From: Manduca sexta | Taxonomy: Eukaryota; Arthropoda; Insecta; Lepidoptera; Sphingidae | Direction of reading: 5' to 3' | Assembly (NCBI RefSeq): GCF_014839805.1 | Contig: NC_051139.1 | Location: 4,588,001-4,652,000, forward strand | DNA length: 64,000 bases | Shown: in pieces, positions 46,743 to 57,952 of the stretch | Layout: each line of letters begins with the position of its first letter | How positions within the stretch are numbered: the first letter of the stretch is position 1 | Position numbers and translations under genes: made by a program | The notes under the pieces: generated by a model | Database searches by the model: none | What the model saw: the letters and a program-made list of their open reading frames with translations, nothing else | What the model was told of the DNA's origin: nothing

Positions 46743-47090
46743 CGTTTTCAATAAACAATCCTAATCTCAATCTCTCTTGGTCTCTCGTGGCTCGCCGGCG
46801 AGCCAAGACAGCTACATGACATTTGCGTGTGTCACGGGATTATAACCTTATATACTACATAATAAGGTTATTTTTCCGTCACACGCGTAGCTGTCAATGT
46901 TTGGCGGCAAACATTCAGCTACCTGTACATATTTGAAAATAAAATTTTGACAAGTCATGACGGGTTAATCCGAATCCTAGATGAAACAACCAAAATAACT
47001 CATTTGTAAACATGTCAATAAATCTGTGTTCTGATTGGGTCATTTCTGGAATAGATCGAAAAAAGCGATTGGGATCATTTATTGAAAACG
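46743..47090. mobile_element. 348-bp TIR MITE with palindromic core
   Basis: The termini are cgttttcaataaacaatcc and, inverted, gggatcatttattgaaaacg. Inside is a perfect 18-bp palindrome around ctcgccggcgag (46,788-46,805), a hairpin ataaccttat with aataaggttat, and a longer inverted pair around gacagctac and gtagctgtc. The shared right part matches the deleted copy at 23,138-23,295. No TSD was resolved. Confidence 0.7.
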
Positions 47091-47735
47091 GCAACTAATT
47101 GTTCTCTCTGTGTAACACCCATGTAACGGACGTACTGATTACTCCACTAGCAAAATTAATAGAAATCTTACTCAATCTTAAATTATTTAAAACCGTAACC
47201 CATTTTTAAATATTTATGACGAATTAGTCTAGTTAAGTCACTTCGACTAAAAAACAAGGACATGAATTCAATATCCAGATCAAGCAATACCCGTTTTTTT
47301 ATTCGAACAACACATTTAGTGTATTAGGGAATTTAATTCGTGTCCGATAGAGCATCCATGCTTGGTTAATATACATTAACAATAATATTTAGCGACACAA
47401 GACTGCAGAATGCGCTTGAACTAAGTTTGCAACAAATATCGTGTCTTACATATTCTACCGTTCTCTATGGAGGTTGGTTCAAGAGAATAATCCTAACAAA
47501 TAGCGTACTTAATCGTGCCCTAAATTACCCGAGCAAGGACAATGTCGTTTCTCACGTAACTATCTGCAGTCGCTCCGTTTGGCCCCACCCATTCTAAACA
47601 AAATATGTATTAAATATTCTTGGCACATTCAATTTCCCACTCGGAAACTCGAAAATGATTTTAATATTAACTGCTGGAAATACGATTAATATATCTTAGC
47701 TCTATAGAATTGATTAAATGAATATCAATATTGTG
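47091..47735. other. No gene seen
   Basis: AT-rich flank of the Penelope-like insertion. Confidence 0.4.
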
Positions 47736-47747
47736 TACTATATGTGA
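47736..47747 (+). repeat. Target-site duplication, left copy (12 bp)
   Basis: The sequence tactatatgtga is repeated exactly at 49,875-49,886, immediately outside the inverted Penelope-like dimer. It shows that the dimer entered as one unit. Confidence 0.85.
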
Positions 47748-48046
47748 TAATGATTTCTTATGTTTACGCGAATGTTAGACATTGAAATTAAACTAATTTT
47801 CGGATTCTATCGCGGTGCTAGTATTTTATTTTCTCCCGACGTTTCGAAGACTTTGCAGCCTTCATGGTCACGGGGGGGACTGAGGTGTTGTTCATCCGTA
47901 AAGTCAAAGTTACAATATCTACCTACATTTTACAATTATACAACTTTTTAAATTTTTTAAATTTTAGCTGTTGGTGGTCCGATCTACGCAGAATGAGCTC
48001 ACAGTGTCTTGAAGTCTGGCAGCCGGTCTTTTGGGTTCCGATTTAA

Positions 48047-48735
48047 TTAAATGTAGAACTGGATCCCAGGCTTGTGCAAGCTTCCAACCATCTTCCCTAT
48101 TGAAATTAGGATGTTTTTAATTTCAATAGCCTCGCGAATCATCCTAGGCAGGAATCGGTGTTCTTTGGCGAGGATTTGTGGCTTGTCTAGTCGCAGATAA
48201 TGATTGGCGCCTCCCTCAGAGTGTTCAGCGACTGCAGACTTCGTCGAGCGTCGGTGTTTCACGTCAGCTATATGTTCTTTTACGCGGGTCCCTATATTTC
48301 TTTTGTTTGCCCGATATAAGAGAGGCCACAGTTGCAATCTATTTTGTATACTCCCGGTTCTTGTAGAGGTATGTGACACTTGACAGGTGGTAAAAATTGA
48401 CTAATCTTCTTAGGCGGCTTAAAATAAGTTTTTATGGAAGCACGCTTCAGGATGTAGCCAATCTTGTCGGTGACTCCTCTTACATGTGGTAATACAACCG
48501 GAACATGTTCAACTGTGGCTGGTTTCACTCGGTTTCTGTGACGGCGGCGTGGAATTTGGAGCTTGTTGTCTCGCAGTACTTGCTTGACATGTTGCAGCTC
48601 AGCGGCCAGGTGTTTCTCGTCACAGATTCCTTGTGCTCTCTGAAACAAAGATTTGCCCACGGTAGCTAACTGTTTTGGGTGGTGATGAGATTCACCGTTC
48701 AGATATTTATCAGTATGGGTCTGCTGCATTTTTAA
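48047..48735 (-). pseudogene. GIY-YIG endonuclease region of Penelope-like element (left arm)
   Basis: Read on the minus strand, the first frame (48,729 to 48,292) has QTHTDKYLNGESHHHP, a motif at the junction of the reverse-transcriptase thumb and linker in Penelope-like elements, then a basic stretch (QIPRRRHRNRVKP) and the GIY-YIG core YKIDCNCGLSYIGQT. It then stops. The remainder (NIGTRVKEHIADVKHRR, SAVAEHSEGGANH) continues in another frame down to 48,047. The break is a one-base change in an A run right after the GQTK motif. The product would be the nicking endonuclease used for target-primed insertion. This copy is inactive through the frameshift and lacks the reverse transcriptase. Confidence 0.82.
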
Positions 48736-48808
48736 AGGTGATTTAAAAATGCAGTTACTTTAAACAATTTTACCATCTGATAAAGTAACTGCATTTTTAA
48801 ATCACCTT
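48735..48808. repeat. Junction hairpin at the dimer centre
   Basis: Arms 48,735-48,762 and 48,781-48,808 are perfect 28-nt complements with an 18-nt loop. A third copy of the core ctgcatttttaaa lies at 48,724-48,736 next to the left arm and forms an overlapping small palindrome. This is the point where the two element copies were joined. Confidence 0.8.
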
Positions 48809-49607
48809 AACTCCATCAACAATAAAATCCAATTTACTATGGAGTTAGAACACAATAAATCTCTTGCTTTCTTAGATGTTTTAATCATCCGTAATCCTAA
48901 TCAGACCTTAAGTCATACTGTATATCGGAAACAGACCCATACTGATAAATATCTGAACGGTGAATCTCATCACCACCCAAAACAGTTAGCTACCGTGGGC
49001 AAATCTTTGTTTCAGAGAGCACAAGGAATCTGTGACGAGAAACACCTGGCCGCTGAGCTGCAACATGTCAAGCAAGTACTGCGAGACAACAAGCTCCAAA
49101 TTCCACGCCGCCGTCACAGAAACCGAGTGAAACCAGCCACAGTTGAACGTGTTCCGGTTGTATTACCATATGTAAGAGGAGTCACCGACAAGATTGGCTA
49201 CATCCTGAAGCGTGCTTCCATAAAAACTTATTTTAAGCCGCCTAAGAAGATTAGTCAATTTTACCACCTGTCAAGTGTCACATACCTCTACAAGAACCGG
49301 GAGTATACAAAATAGATTGCAACTGTGGCCTCTCTTATATCGGGCAAACAAAAGAAATATAGGGACCCGCGTAAAAGAACATATAGCTGACGTGAAACAC
49401 CGACGCTCGACGAAGTCTGCAGTCGCTGAACACTCTGAGGGAGGCGCCAATCATTATCTGCGACTAGACAAGCCACAAATCCTCGCCAAAGAACACCGAT
49501 TCCTGCCTAGGATGATTCGCGAGGCTATTGAAATTAAAAACATCCTAATTTCAATAGGGAAGATGGTTGGAAGCTTGCACAAGCCTGGGATCCAGTTCTA
49601 CATTTAA
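48782..49607 (+). pseudogene. Reverse-transcriptase C-terminus and GIY-YIG region (right arm)
   Basis: The plus-strand frame begins upstream of MELEHNKSLAFLDVLI, a segment typical of the reverse-transcriptase thumb, and continues through TVYRKQTHTDKYLN and SHHHPKQ and the basic linker to ISQF, where it shifts frame: the T run after ISQF has four T's, against five in the left arm. The GIY-YIG core lies at 49,302-49,350 and is followed by the same second frameshift as in the left arm. The last frame ends at 49,607 (GMQ-less end GSLHKPGIQFYI). It carries about 120 nt of reverse-transcriptase sequence that the left arm lacks. Confidence 0.82.
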
Positions 49608-49874
49608 TTAAATCGGAACCCAAAAGACCGGCTGCCAGACTTCAAGACACTGTGAGCTCATTCTGCGTAGATCGGACCACCAACAGCTAAAATTTAAAAA
49701 AATTTAAAAAAGTTGTATAATTGTAAAATGTAGGTAGATATTGTAACTTTGACTTTACGGATGAACAACACCTCAGTCCCCCCCGTGACCATGAAGGCTG
49801 CAAAGTCTTCGAAACGTCGGGAGAAAATAAAATACTAGCACCGCGATAGAATCCGAAAATTAGTTTAATTTCAA

Positions 49875-49886
49875 TACTATATGTGA
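49875..49886 (+). repeat. Target-site duplication, right copy (12 bp)
   Basis: An exact repeat of 47,736-47,747 that directly follows the truncated right terminus (gtttaatttcaa). Confidence 0.85.
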
Positions 49887-50004
49887 ATTGTAGAAATTGT
49901 TTGGGGCTCCGAATATCACGCTTAGTTACTCATTATACGCATGAGCAAACTCTAAACGCTGGTTTTTTTGAGAGTTTGGTACGACCCAAGTCGAGTATTC
50001 ATGA

Positions 50005-50168
50005 CTGGCTTTGAATGCGGCTTCGGTAAATATTTTCCCGAGATAAAAAAAGCTTATAGCACTCAAGAGTAACGTAGCTTCACATTAGTGAAGAATTCTG
50101 AAATCGGTTTAGTAGTTTCTGAGATGAAAGCGTTCAAACTCTTCAGCGTTTTTAATATTAGTACAGAT
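50005..50168 (-). mobile_element. Helitron-like fragment, reverse
   Basis: On the minus strand it shows gaagagtttgaacgctttca, tctcagaaactactaaaccg, gatttcagaattcttc and tatctcgggaaaatatttac, then gaagccg, colinear with the copy at 7118. The CTAG end is gone. Confidence 0.5.
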
Positions 50169-50504
50169 ACGTATAGATATATTTACATCGTGGTTTAACC
50201 TTTCGACAACAAAGCTATGTCTGTGCATATACTGAGATAGCATATATATCAATGCCAGAGATCACCAATGGAAAAATTTATCTAATCATACAATACGATA
50301 TATTAATATACTTAAAAGGTATTCAAGGCGGACCTTGATTGAGTTCCGTTAAGATTAATATTTTCTGAACGTATCACGACGTCACAATGTCTGTCACTCA
50401 TGCATACCATTGAGCTATTAATTTTACCACAAACGGACTTCCTCAAGGCCCCCTGTTTTCTTTATCGTAATTATTAATAACAAATTTGCTAGGTGTAGAA
50501 TATA

Positions 50505-50660
50505 TTTTTATCCGCCCGAATGGTGACCACCGTACACAAGTACACTTAAGTGTGCAGCGTTCCGGGATCAGCCTGTGTATATCCTGTTCTAACAGGCCGG
50601 CATAATTATGTCGACTGCCGAGATAAACATGTCACTCGACATTCTATTGGACCCCAATTT
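50505..50660 (-). repeat. Dispersed repeat D, reverse copy
   Basis: It contains the reversed blocks ccgcccgaatggtgaccacc, gcagcgttccgggatcagcc, aacaggccggcataattatg and gacattctattggacccc. The ttaacacctt portion is shortened. Confidence 0.7.
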
Positions 50661-51269
50661 GCGGTGTCCGTATATAAATAAAACATTATCTGTATATGCG
50701 AATGAGAATTGCTGATAAAAGAAGTTTGAATATTAATTGGAAATAAAAAAAAAATCGCTTAATAGATTTGGATAAAATTTTACACACAGAACAAATCCTA
50801 GATAAACATAACATTATAGACTAACCATTGTCCCGGAAAATTACTCAGTTGGGCATTTCGGTAAAGAAACATTTAAAAAAAATTGAGCCGCAAAATCAAG
50901 TAATTGCAATTAAAAAATTATATATTTCTACGCCTATAAAATATTTATGAATATAAAAAAACTGTAATAAAAACTAATAAAAAAATATCTAGACATCTAT
51001 AGAAGCTAATGATTGACAGCACAATGCTTCCGATCACCGATAAGTGCAACCGTATTCGCATAAAAATATATTCTTTGTTTTTTCTATTAGCTTCTAGTAA
51101 TCCCGCCACGCTGCCTAAAATCTACATCACTCTAGTTTGACAAACCTTTGCGCGGGCTATTTTAGATTTGAGGAAGTTTTAGCCAGAAAAGTTGTTCATT
51201 CTTACCACAAACTTACAAGACATTTTGGAACATCTTACGTCCAGCTGCGATTTGCTGGTTGTAGAAACT
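50661..51269. other. No gene seen
   Basis: AT-rich. Around 50,690-50,850 a faint similarity to the Helitron-like family (atttggataaaattttacac, tcccggaaaa) suggests a very old fragment. Confidence 0.4.
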
Positions 51270-51475
51270 ACGTGTCCGTCCGAACTGCGACCACCGTATA
51301 GAAAGTGTAGAATCCGACATAAGGACGCAACTTAGTGCGTCACGTACTGGGATATCCCTATGTACATCCGGTTTCAAAGAGGCCAGCATAATTGTGTCGA
51401 TTGGCGATGGGTAACCATCTCTGGTTAGTCGACACTATCTGGACCGAACTCCGCTTACCATCATAAGGATCACTT
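51270..51475 (-). repeat. Dispersed repeat D, reverse, diverged
   Basis: Reversed blocks: ccgtccgaactgcgaccacc, gtgcgtcacgtactgggata, ggccagcataattgtgtcga, gttagtcgacactatctgga. It is more mutated than the copy at 50,505. Confidence 0.65.
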
Positions 51476-52272
51476 TGGAGTGATCGTTTAAAAAAGCTTG
51501 TTCATTGATACTAACAATCAAGATTTGTCTGTTGTCTGACTTGTCTGTCTGTTAGTTTTGTCAAAATTGTGAAGTTTGTATTATGACTTTAATTATCTCT
51601 TTTACTTATTATGTAGAAACGAGCTGTTAAATTTATTTCCAGACGGTTCAATAAAAATAATATACTACTGATCAACCTTTACATTATTACCGTTATAAAA
51701 ATACTCAGCTACAATTATTTCAATCACTCTATAATTTTAATGGATCATTACAATTACAACAACCTTGATATATAAGTGTTTTATTACTAATTTTATCAAT
51801 CAATTAGAGGAACATTGTAAATCTATATAATTTGCATGAGAAATATTTATTAATTAATGTACATTACCAACGTATGCAGACCTATGGCATTAAAACTAAA
51901 AGATCTTTGGATATAATTCTTTTTATTCCAAGTGAGAATTAGTAAATTATTTCGCATTATTTATTTCATTTTTCTCAGTTCTACATCTCTCTGAAGACTG
52001 AAACACTCTCCTCTCTTTCTCTCTTTCTCTGTATTAAATATTTTAGTTGAAACTTGAAACTCAGCCAGAATGTAGGGGCTGAATAGTCGTCACGCCATCT
52101 CCTTCACACTCGTGTTCTCCTTGTAACATTTTACTGGTGCGTTAACTGTTGAAAACACTAACGTGCCCTCAAATAACATTTGGCACATAGTATAGGTATT
52201 ATAAGTAAAATATGCGGTTCCTGCGTTCATGACAAATTTTATTTTGCTTAACCAAATATCTTAAATAAATTT
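51476..52272. other. No gene seen
   Basis: AT-rich, with a CT-rich run (ctctctttctctctttctct) at 52,008-52,030. Confidence 0.4.
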
Positions 52273-52512
52273 ACACACACATCACTCCTATGTCTCCGAA
52301 AGTGTAGGCAGAAGCGTAAGAGGTGCACATACATTCCGCCCTATGTATTCCGTCCCAAGATAGGGAGCGAGCCAATCGCCATATCGGGCACAAATTCCAA
52401 ACTCCAGACTGATACTGAGCAGAAGAACCCTATATCACTGCTCGACCAGGAAATGGAACCAAAGACCTAAGCCTGGAATCATATCGTAATACAACTACGG
52501 CATCAAGGCAGT
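52273..52512 (-). mobile_element. tRNA-derived SINE type A, diverged
   Basis: The minus strand has the body gatatggcgattggctcgct and a head ending gactgccttgatgccgtagt. The B box (ggttccatttcc) is mutated. It is colinear with the copy at 34,655. Confidence 0.7.
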
Positions 52513-53311
52513 AACTACAATTTTAAATGAACTTACATTAAATATAAAATTCTCTAACATCAAAACAGAGTCTGAAAGCAACAGTTTATGTAAACGTAGT
52601 ACGTAATAACAATTCAGTCATAAAATAGAGCTAAAAATATTTCAGTCGCCATTCTTTGTCGCTTTTTAGTTATGATAAAAATTTCATAATCTCTGAACGT
52701 TTTATTTCAAACCTAATTTTTCCATAACCGTTGTGTAAGTATTGGAATCAACTTGTTTTGTTTTTTTGTAACAGTGGTTTACATCTAAGATTTTCATAAC
52801 TATTATTAAATTACAAAATAATTACACACAGCTTTATCCGGTACCATACTAAATAAATTAATCCACATCAATGATTAAAATAAAATTATTACAATTTATG
52901 ACAACATCATTCGTATATAGACTTCTCAGAAAAAAAAACATTGAAATGCACCACGATCTGTACAAGAATAGAATTGTCGAAACTCCTCTGCGATTAAAAT
53001 ATACGAAAAACTAAGCGCATTGAATATCAATAAACGCGAAATAGGCTATGAAAACTGTTAGACTCAATTGCATAATACTAGTGCGAGGAACAAAAACGTG
53101 CCACGCATAAAAACAACGACTTTCTACACAACGATAGGTTTCAAATATTTAAATAAAATGCAATGGAGAGCAGTTACTTTGACGTAATCGATGATGAGTT
53201 CAAAATTATTCGTGTTTTATAAAAAAGAGTGGCATCCATTTATGGTTTACAAAGGAATAATAAGAGACAGATTACAATTGATCGAGTTGATCGATACAAA
53301 AAAATGTTACG
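52513..53311. other. No gene seen
   Basis: AT-rich. A 102-codon frame starting at 53,191 runs into the Penelope-like remnant and is incidental. Confidence 0.4.
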
Positions 53312-53794
53312 TCTCACTAATATTCATCGAAATAAAAATAGTTTTCGGATTTTATCGCGTTTTTTTTATATTAATTAATTTTCCCCCGACGTTTCGAAGA
53401 CTTTGCAGCCTTCATGATTACGGGGAGACTCAGGTGTTGGTGGTCCGAAACGTCAAAGTAATAATATTTACCTTCCTTTTTATAAGTATACGTCTATAGA
53501 TATTATACAACATTATTTATATTCCCCTATCCCTGTCGTCTGCATGTTATCAATTTTCTCAAAACCTACTGAAGGGATTATTATGAAATTTGGTATGAAG
53601 ATAGTTTAAGACCTAGGGAAGGTTCGACTACATTTTATCTCCGTTAAACATAAAGTGATATTGTTATTCCGGAAAACTCCTGCACGCGAGAGAAGCCGCA
53701 AACAAAAGCAATGTTTTTACAATATATAGTGTATTGCAAATAGTTTTATTTCGATGTGTAACATTCGCGTAAACATAAAAAAATCTCACTAATA
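53312..53794. mobile_element. Penelope-like foldback with 11-bp TSD and nested insertion
   Basis: The left end (cgaaataaaaatagttttcg) proceeds through attttatcgcg, ccccgacgtttcgaagactt, gcagccttcatgattacggg, gtgttggtggtcc and cgtcaaagtaataatattt. After an interruption the inverted terminus returns (aaatagttttatttcgatgt, aacattcgcgtaaacat). Flanking it, tctcactaata occurs at both 53,312-53,322 and 53,784-53,794: an 11-bp TSD. The copy therefore inserted as a foldback unit. Confidence 0.8.
53515..53718 (+). mobile_element. Helitron-like fragment nested in the Penelope foldback
   Basis: Blocks gttatcaattttctcaaaac, ctactgaagggattattatg, tttggtatgaagatagttta, agacctagggaaggtt, ccggaaaactcctgcacgcg and gagaagccgcaaacaaaagc match the copy at 6391. 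Because it lies inside the TSD-bounded unit, it arrived later or was carried along with it. Confidence 0.65.
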
Positions 53795-55329
53795 AAACCT
53801 ATAAATGCGAACTTCATTTAGCAGCTGCAAACATAAGCAAAGCTCACACTCTTCCAATCCAATCTAGTTCATTTGAATATGCGTCAACATTAGCTACGAC
53901 CTTTAAAGTCGGTATAATTTCAATAGAGGCTGTGGGAACGGTCGCTGTACTCTTGCTGGACACTTGGAAATGATACAAATTACGACCATTATAAATAGAC
54001 CCCCGCCTTGTTATCTACGATCTGGGTGTTGCAAGTTTTGTATGTCAAGACGGTATTTAAAAGTACATTATCATAATCTGTAATACAGTAATATAATAGT
54101 CTAAAATTCTACCATCTGTACCACACCCACGGATTTCAGTACATTTTAAAAGAGGGCTTTAAACAAAGAATACCTTCTTCTGAAATAATTCCTTTGTTCG
54201 AAATACGAATAGTTCAATACTGTCAGTTACAACAAAGCAATAGATAGTTGAAAAGTGGCCAGATATTTGTTTATAATTTATTTATTCATTCCTTGAATAA
54301 CGTATGGTATACTTCATGAGTAATTTTTATCTTTAGGGAAAGACTTCAGTTGCTTCCCTTTTTCCAGAAGAATAAGTTATCAAATCATGTCTGTCCATGA
54401 TGTCATGTTAACTTTCTAAGTCAAATCTTCACCGTAGTTTTTGTTTACAAACTCTTCCGACTTAAAGCAGTATGCAGTCCAATCTCATCTACATACGTAC
54501 ATGTTTTAGAATATAAAAAAATATTGTTTTAAAGCTCATATAATCGGTTTATTGTCTGTATGGTTTCATCTTCCCTTGTAATATATTTTTTTCTCCTTTT
54601 CGCCCTATTATTTAATTTTACTCATTTTGTCTACTGAACAGTGAGCTAAGTAGATTAAAAAATCAATATTTCAAATAACCTTTAAACTTTTACACCCTTA
54701 TCAAAAATTGTCTTTTCTTTACTAAAATTAACTTTATAGAGTTTACTTTGTTTTAGATAAATAAAAAGAATATTTCGAATGAAGTTAAAAGTGTAGAAGC
54801 ATTTTGACGGTTTTAATTTGTTTAGCTACTTTTGAAGGTAAGTGTACTTTTTGCGACAACTTCTAGTTAAAACAACATTTCAATTTTAAAAAACCTTCGT
54901 TCAACAAACAATATGTTTTTGTAAATTGTTCTATAAAAAAAATGCAGTTAAATACATAATTCACGAGATTTCAATCACTTCAAAAATAAAGTAATAACAA
55001 TGGACAAAATATAATACATATAATGCATACCACACTTAACACTTAAATTTATGTGCAGTACACTAAAATTAAAATCCAGTTTAAAAGCGAACTTATAGTT
55101 CCGTAAAGGTCAAGTTATAATAGCCGGTAAAACGCACCACTGTAATGTAGGCAGTAATGGAATGTACCACCTTGGCATTTGCACAATTGGTTCAGTACAA
55201 CCAGAGCCGCAGGACTCATGATTGATAAATGTTTGATAATAAAAATTGTCCTTGCATTAGCGGGTTAATTGATGCTTTATGGCAATATGCTTTATTGGTC
55301 AATATTTGAATGGAATAATACAGAAGGAT
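53795..55329. other. No gene seen
   Basis: AT-rich single-copy sequence. No frame with splice or start support. Confidence 0.4.
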
Positions 55330-55510
55330 CATTTTTTTATACAACACGGCAAAGTACCCCACAGCACCTGGTTGTAAGTGGAGTGGGTCCAATAGAATGT
55401 TGATTGACGATAAATGATTACCCCTCCGCAGTCGACACAATTATGCCGGCCTGTTGGAATCGGATAAATACATATATGCATTTACCGGCCTCTTGATGGT
55501 CTGTTTCAAA
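55330..55510 (+). repeat. Dispersed repeat D
   Basis: It has a T-rich start, caacacggcaaagtacccca, cctggttgtaagtggagtgg, gtccaatagaatgttgattg, gtcgacacaattatgccggc and ctgttggaatcgg. The 3' third is short. Confidence 0.7.
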
Positions 55511-57064
55511 TTTGTTAAGGCCACTTAGTATCATAAAGCGATTATATTCCTTACCTTAAAAAAAATATTAGTTTAACGTAAAACAGCATTTGCAGTTCTA
55601 TCAGTATCAAAACAAAATTGAAAATCAATTACCACATATTACTAAAGTCAATTTTACGTTTTCCAATGTCTACAAATACCTAGTCTATATTTTGTTCCAC
55701 GTCTGGTAACTTGATGCAGATATGACCTCCTTTGTCACTAGGCCAATTAAATAATTGCGAACAACGTAATAAACCGGTGCGGGGAAAAACAATTACTTTA
55801 CACATACATTGCAAAAACATAATATTCAGTTCAGTTGCCAATCACCCTGTCTCCAAACAGCCCCATAATGGTAACCCGGACAAAGTCGAGAGACGTTTGA
55901 ATGCGCCGAGACATGCTGACGTGACTTCGATCTAGATTTAGGCGGGTGACATTGTGTCCGCCCGCGGTTACTGGCCAAGGCCTGCCGCTCACCCAGAGTG
56001 CTGCGTATTTACAAAATGTCTTACGCACATCGATTACGTATTGATTATACGTTTGGGCACTGGAAATATAGAATATGGCAAACAAACTAATAAATTATTT
56101 GGTCGATAAAAAAAGAAAGATAGAAAACAACTTTATTTACATTTCTTTTTTTTCTCTCACCCTATACACATAATTTCGCACAATATTTCCATATTTTATA
56201 AATAGCAGTCCAATAGTCTTTGGCTCCAAAAAAAAATTCCAAATTTGTAATAACTTAACACTCGTACACATACGTTGTTCGGAAAAGTAATTTATTATAT
56301 TATTTGTGAAAGTAATGCTGGTTGAATTATCGCATATATCATGGAGAAATCAGCGTCGTATTTTCGATACGCGAATTATTCGCTTTAGACACACTGAATT
56401 ATACGATACGTAGATATTCGTTTAGACAGTAGTCATTGAAGTAATTAATTGTTAAGTTTTTTTTTATAGGTCAAATATTTAAAAACAATAATTTAATTTA
56501 CAATTACTTTATGAACTAATGATATCCTGAAGAATATATTTTACTATTTATGGATAAAAACATTAAGAAAACCAAAAGAATATTGACACAAGTACATATT
56601 TTAATAAATCAATTCCACTGCCATTGTTTATAATCCAAACATATTTTGCGAATACGCATTGAGGTAAAAACCGCAAAACGGACATAATGCCCACGATATA
56701 ATTTAGATTGGCGCACAATGTACGAACAAAAAATATGTATGAAATATAATAATATATCCACATGCCTGGTCTATTAACGAGAGAACATTGATAAATCTTT
56801 TTATTAAATCAAAGACCCGGTTTCAAAGAGTATTTCATAATAGAACTAGCAGGCGATCCATTTTTTTAGTTAATCGAAGTCTTTATCTGAATTGTCTAGG
56901 CATTGCGATCTTATAGAGATCATTAAGCCTGTGATAAGTTTTTACTGAGATGCCAGAAGGTCGGGGAAAAAATGACATAATGTAATTGCCTCCAACGAAA
57001 CAAAGCGCTAACCGCATTTTTAGAAGCTATCTAATCGAAATTTCTTTGTGAATTATAGCTTGCT
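55511..57064. other. No gene seen; less AT-rich patch
   Basis: The segment 55,850-56,010 is clearly GC-denser (cattgtgtccgcccgcggtt, ccaaggcctgccgctcaccc) and open on both strands. No splice signals or repeat match were found. The rest is AT-rich. Confidence 0.35.
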
Positions 57065-57240
57065 GTAAAGGAAAACATTGTGAGAAAATCCATACCTGAT
57101 AAGTTCTCTATGAGAAATTTAAGGGTGTGTGAAGTCTATCAATCCGCACTAGGCCAGCGTGGTGGACTAATGCCCTCTCAGTAGTAGAGGAGGCCCGTGC
57201 TCAGCAGTGGAACAGTTATAATACAGGGCTCATAATATTA
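57065..57240 (+). mobile_element. SINE type B, 3' part
   Basis: It starts ctgtaaaggaaaacattgtg and runs through gataagttctctatgagaaa, gggtgtgtgaagtctatcaa, tccgcactaggccagcgtgg, agtagtagaggaggcccgtg and tacagggctcataat. It lacks the tRNA-like head. Confidence 0.8.
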
Positions 57241-57699
57241 TATATATTTGTATTTATACTGTGATCGAAATACATAATACATATAGAAAAATATATATAT
57301 GTCTACAATATGTTATCTTCATTTTGGTTATTTCTCATTTTTTATAATGTTGATATTGTTTCTTTAATTTCATAATGAAAATGCCACTATAATTGTTGAA
57401 TCCGTACATCTCTTCAAAAACGAAAATATTTGTAAATTCCCGTCCGTGACTCGCCGATAATAAGGAATGAATCGTTCAAGACCGAGGGAAGAATTTGCTG
57501 GAGGGAGAGCCATAATGAATATTGAAAGTCTTTTATCTTAGCTGATATGTCAGATATAACTGTTGATATTAAAAATCACTTTATTCAAAGTAATTAGTAT
57601 CAGTTTTTCAATCATTCCTAAATCACAAACAAATTGAAACCACAAACTCTACATTCATACACAACTTTCTTTCGTTAGTTTGATATTTAAATGCAACGT

Positions 57700-57800
57700 T
57701 TTTAGCAACATGACACAGCGGTATCCAGCGTGAAAGGTCATCAGTTCGAGTTCCGTGTGGGACAACTATTTGTGCAACGTGCGTGTTTTTCTTTTACGTT
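57700..57800 (+). mobile_element. tRNA-like SINE head, fragment
   Basis: An A-box-like acacagcggtatccagcg and a B box cagttcgagttccg precede gggacaactatttgtgc, the order of another lepidopteran SINE head. No body follows beyond 57,800. Confidence 0.4.
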
Positions 57801-57952
57801 AATAATTCGCTATGCTGAATATTGTCACTACTGTGAAACAAAAAGCTTAAAAAAAATATTTTGACATCGTATCAAAGTATTAATGTTTTTTTTTATCAGG
57901 TACTGGATTTGGTAATTAATAGTAAGATAAAATTTCAATGAAATCTAAAATA

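Larger units (their letters stand above)
47748..49874. mobile_element. Penelope-like retroelement, head-to-head inverted dimer
   Basis: Two arms, 47,782-48,723 and 48,932-49,874, are near-identical reverse complements of about 0.94 kb. Each carries the 3' part of a Penelope-like element: the end of the reverse transcriptase region, a linker and a GIY-YIG endonuclease domain, followed by the conserved 3' end (ctcccgacgtttcgaagact in reverse). The coding strands point outward. The left end has 34 extra terminal bases (taatgatttcttatgtttac and on) that the right end lacks. The reverse-transcriptase core is missing, so the copy cannot mobilise itself. The 12-bp TSD and the low divergence of the arms argue for recent insertion as a dimer. 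Confidence 0.88.

Noticed and set aside
48178..48366. 62-codon frame on the strand opposite the GIY-YIG region (and its mirror at 49,288-49,476)
   Set aside because: It is antisense to a clearly coding-derived sequence and appears in both arms only because the arms are copies.
53191..53499. 102-codon plus-strand frame
   Set aside because: It continues into the noncoding end of the Penelope-like foldback, so the frame is accidental.
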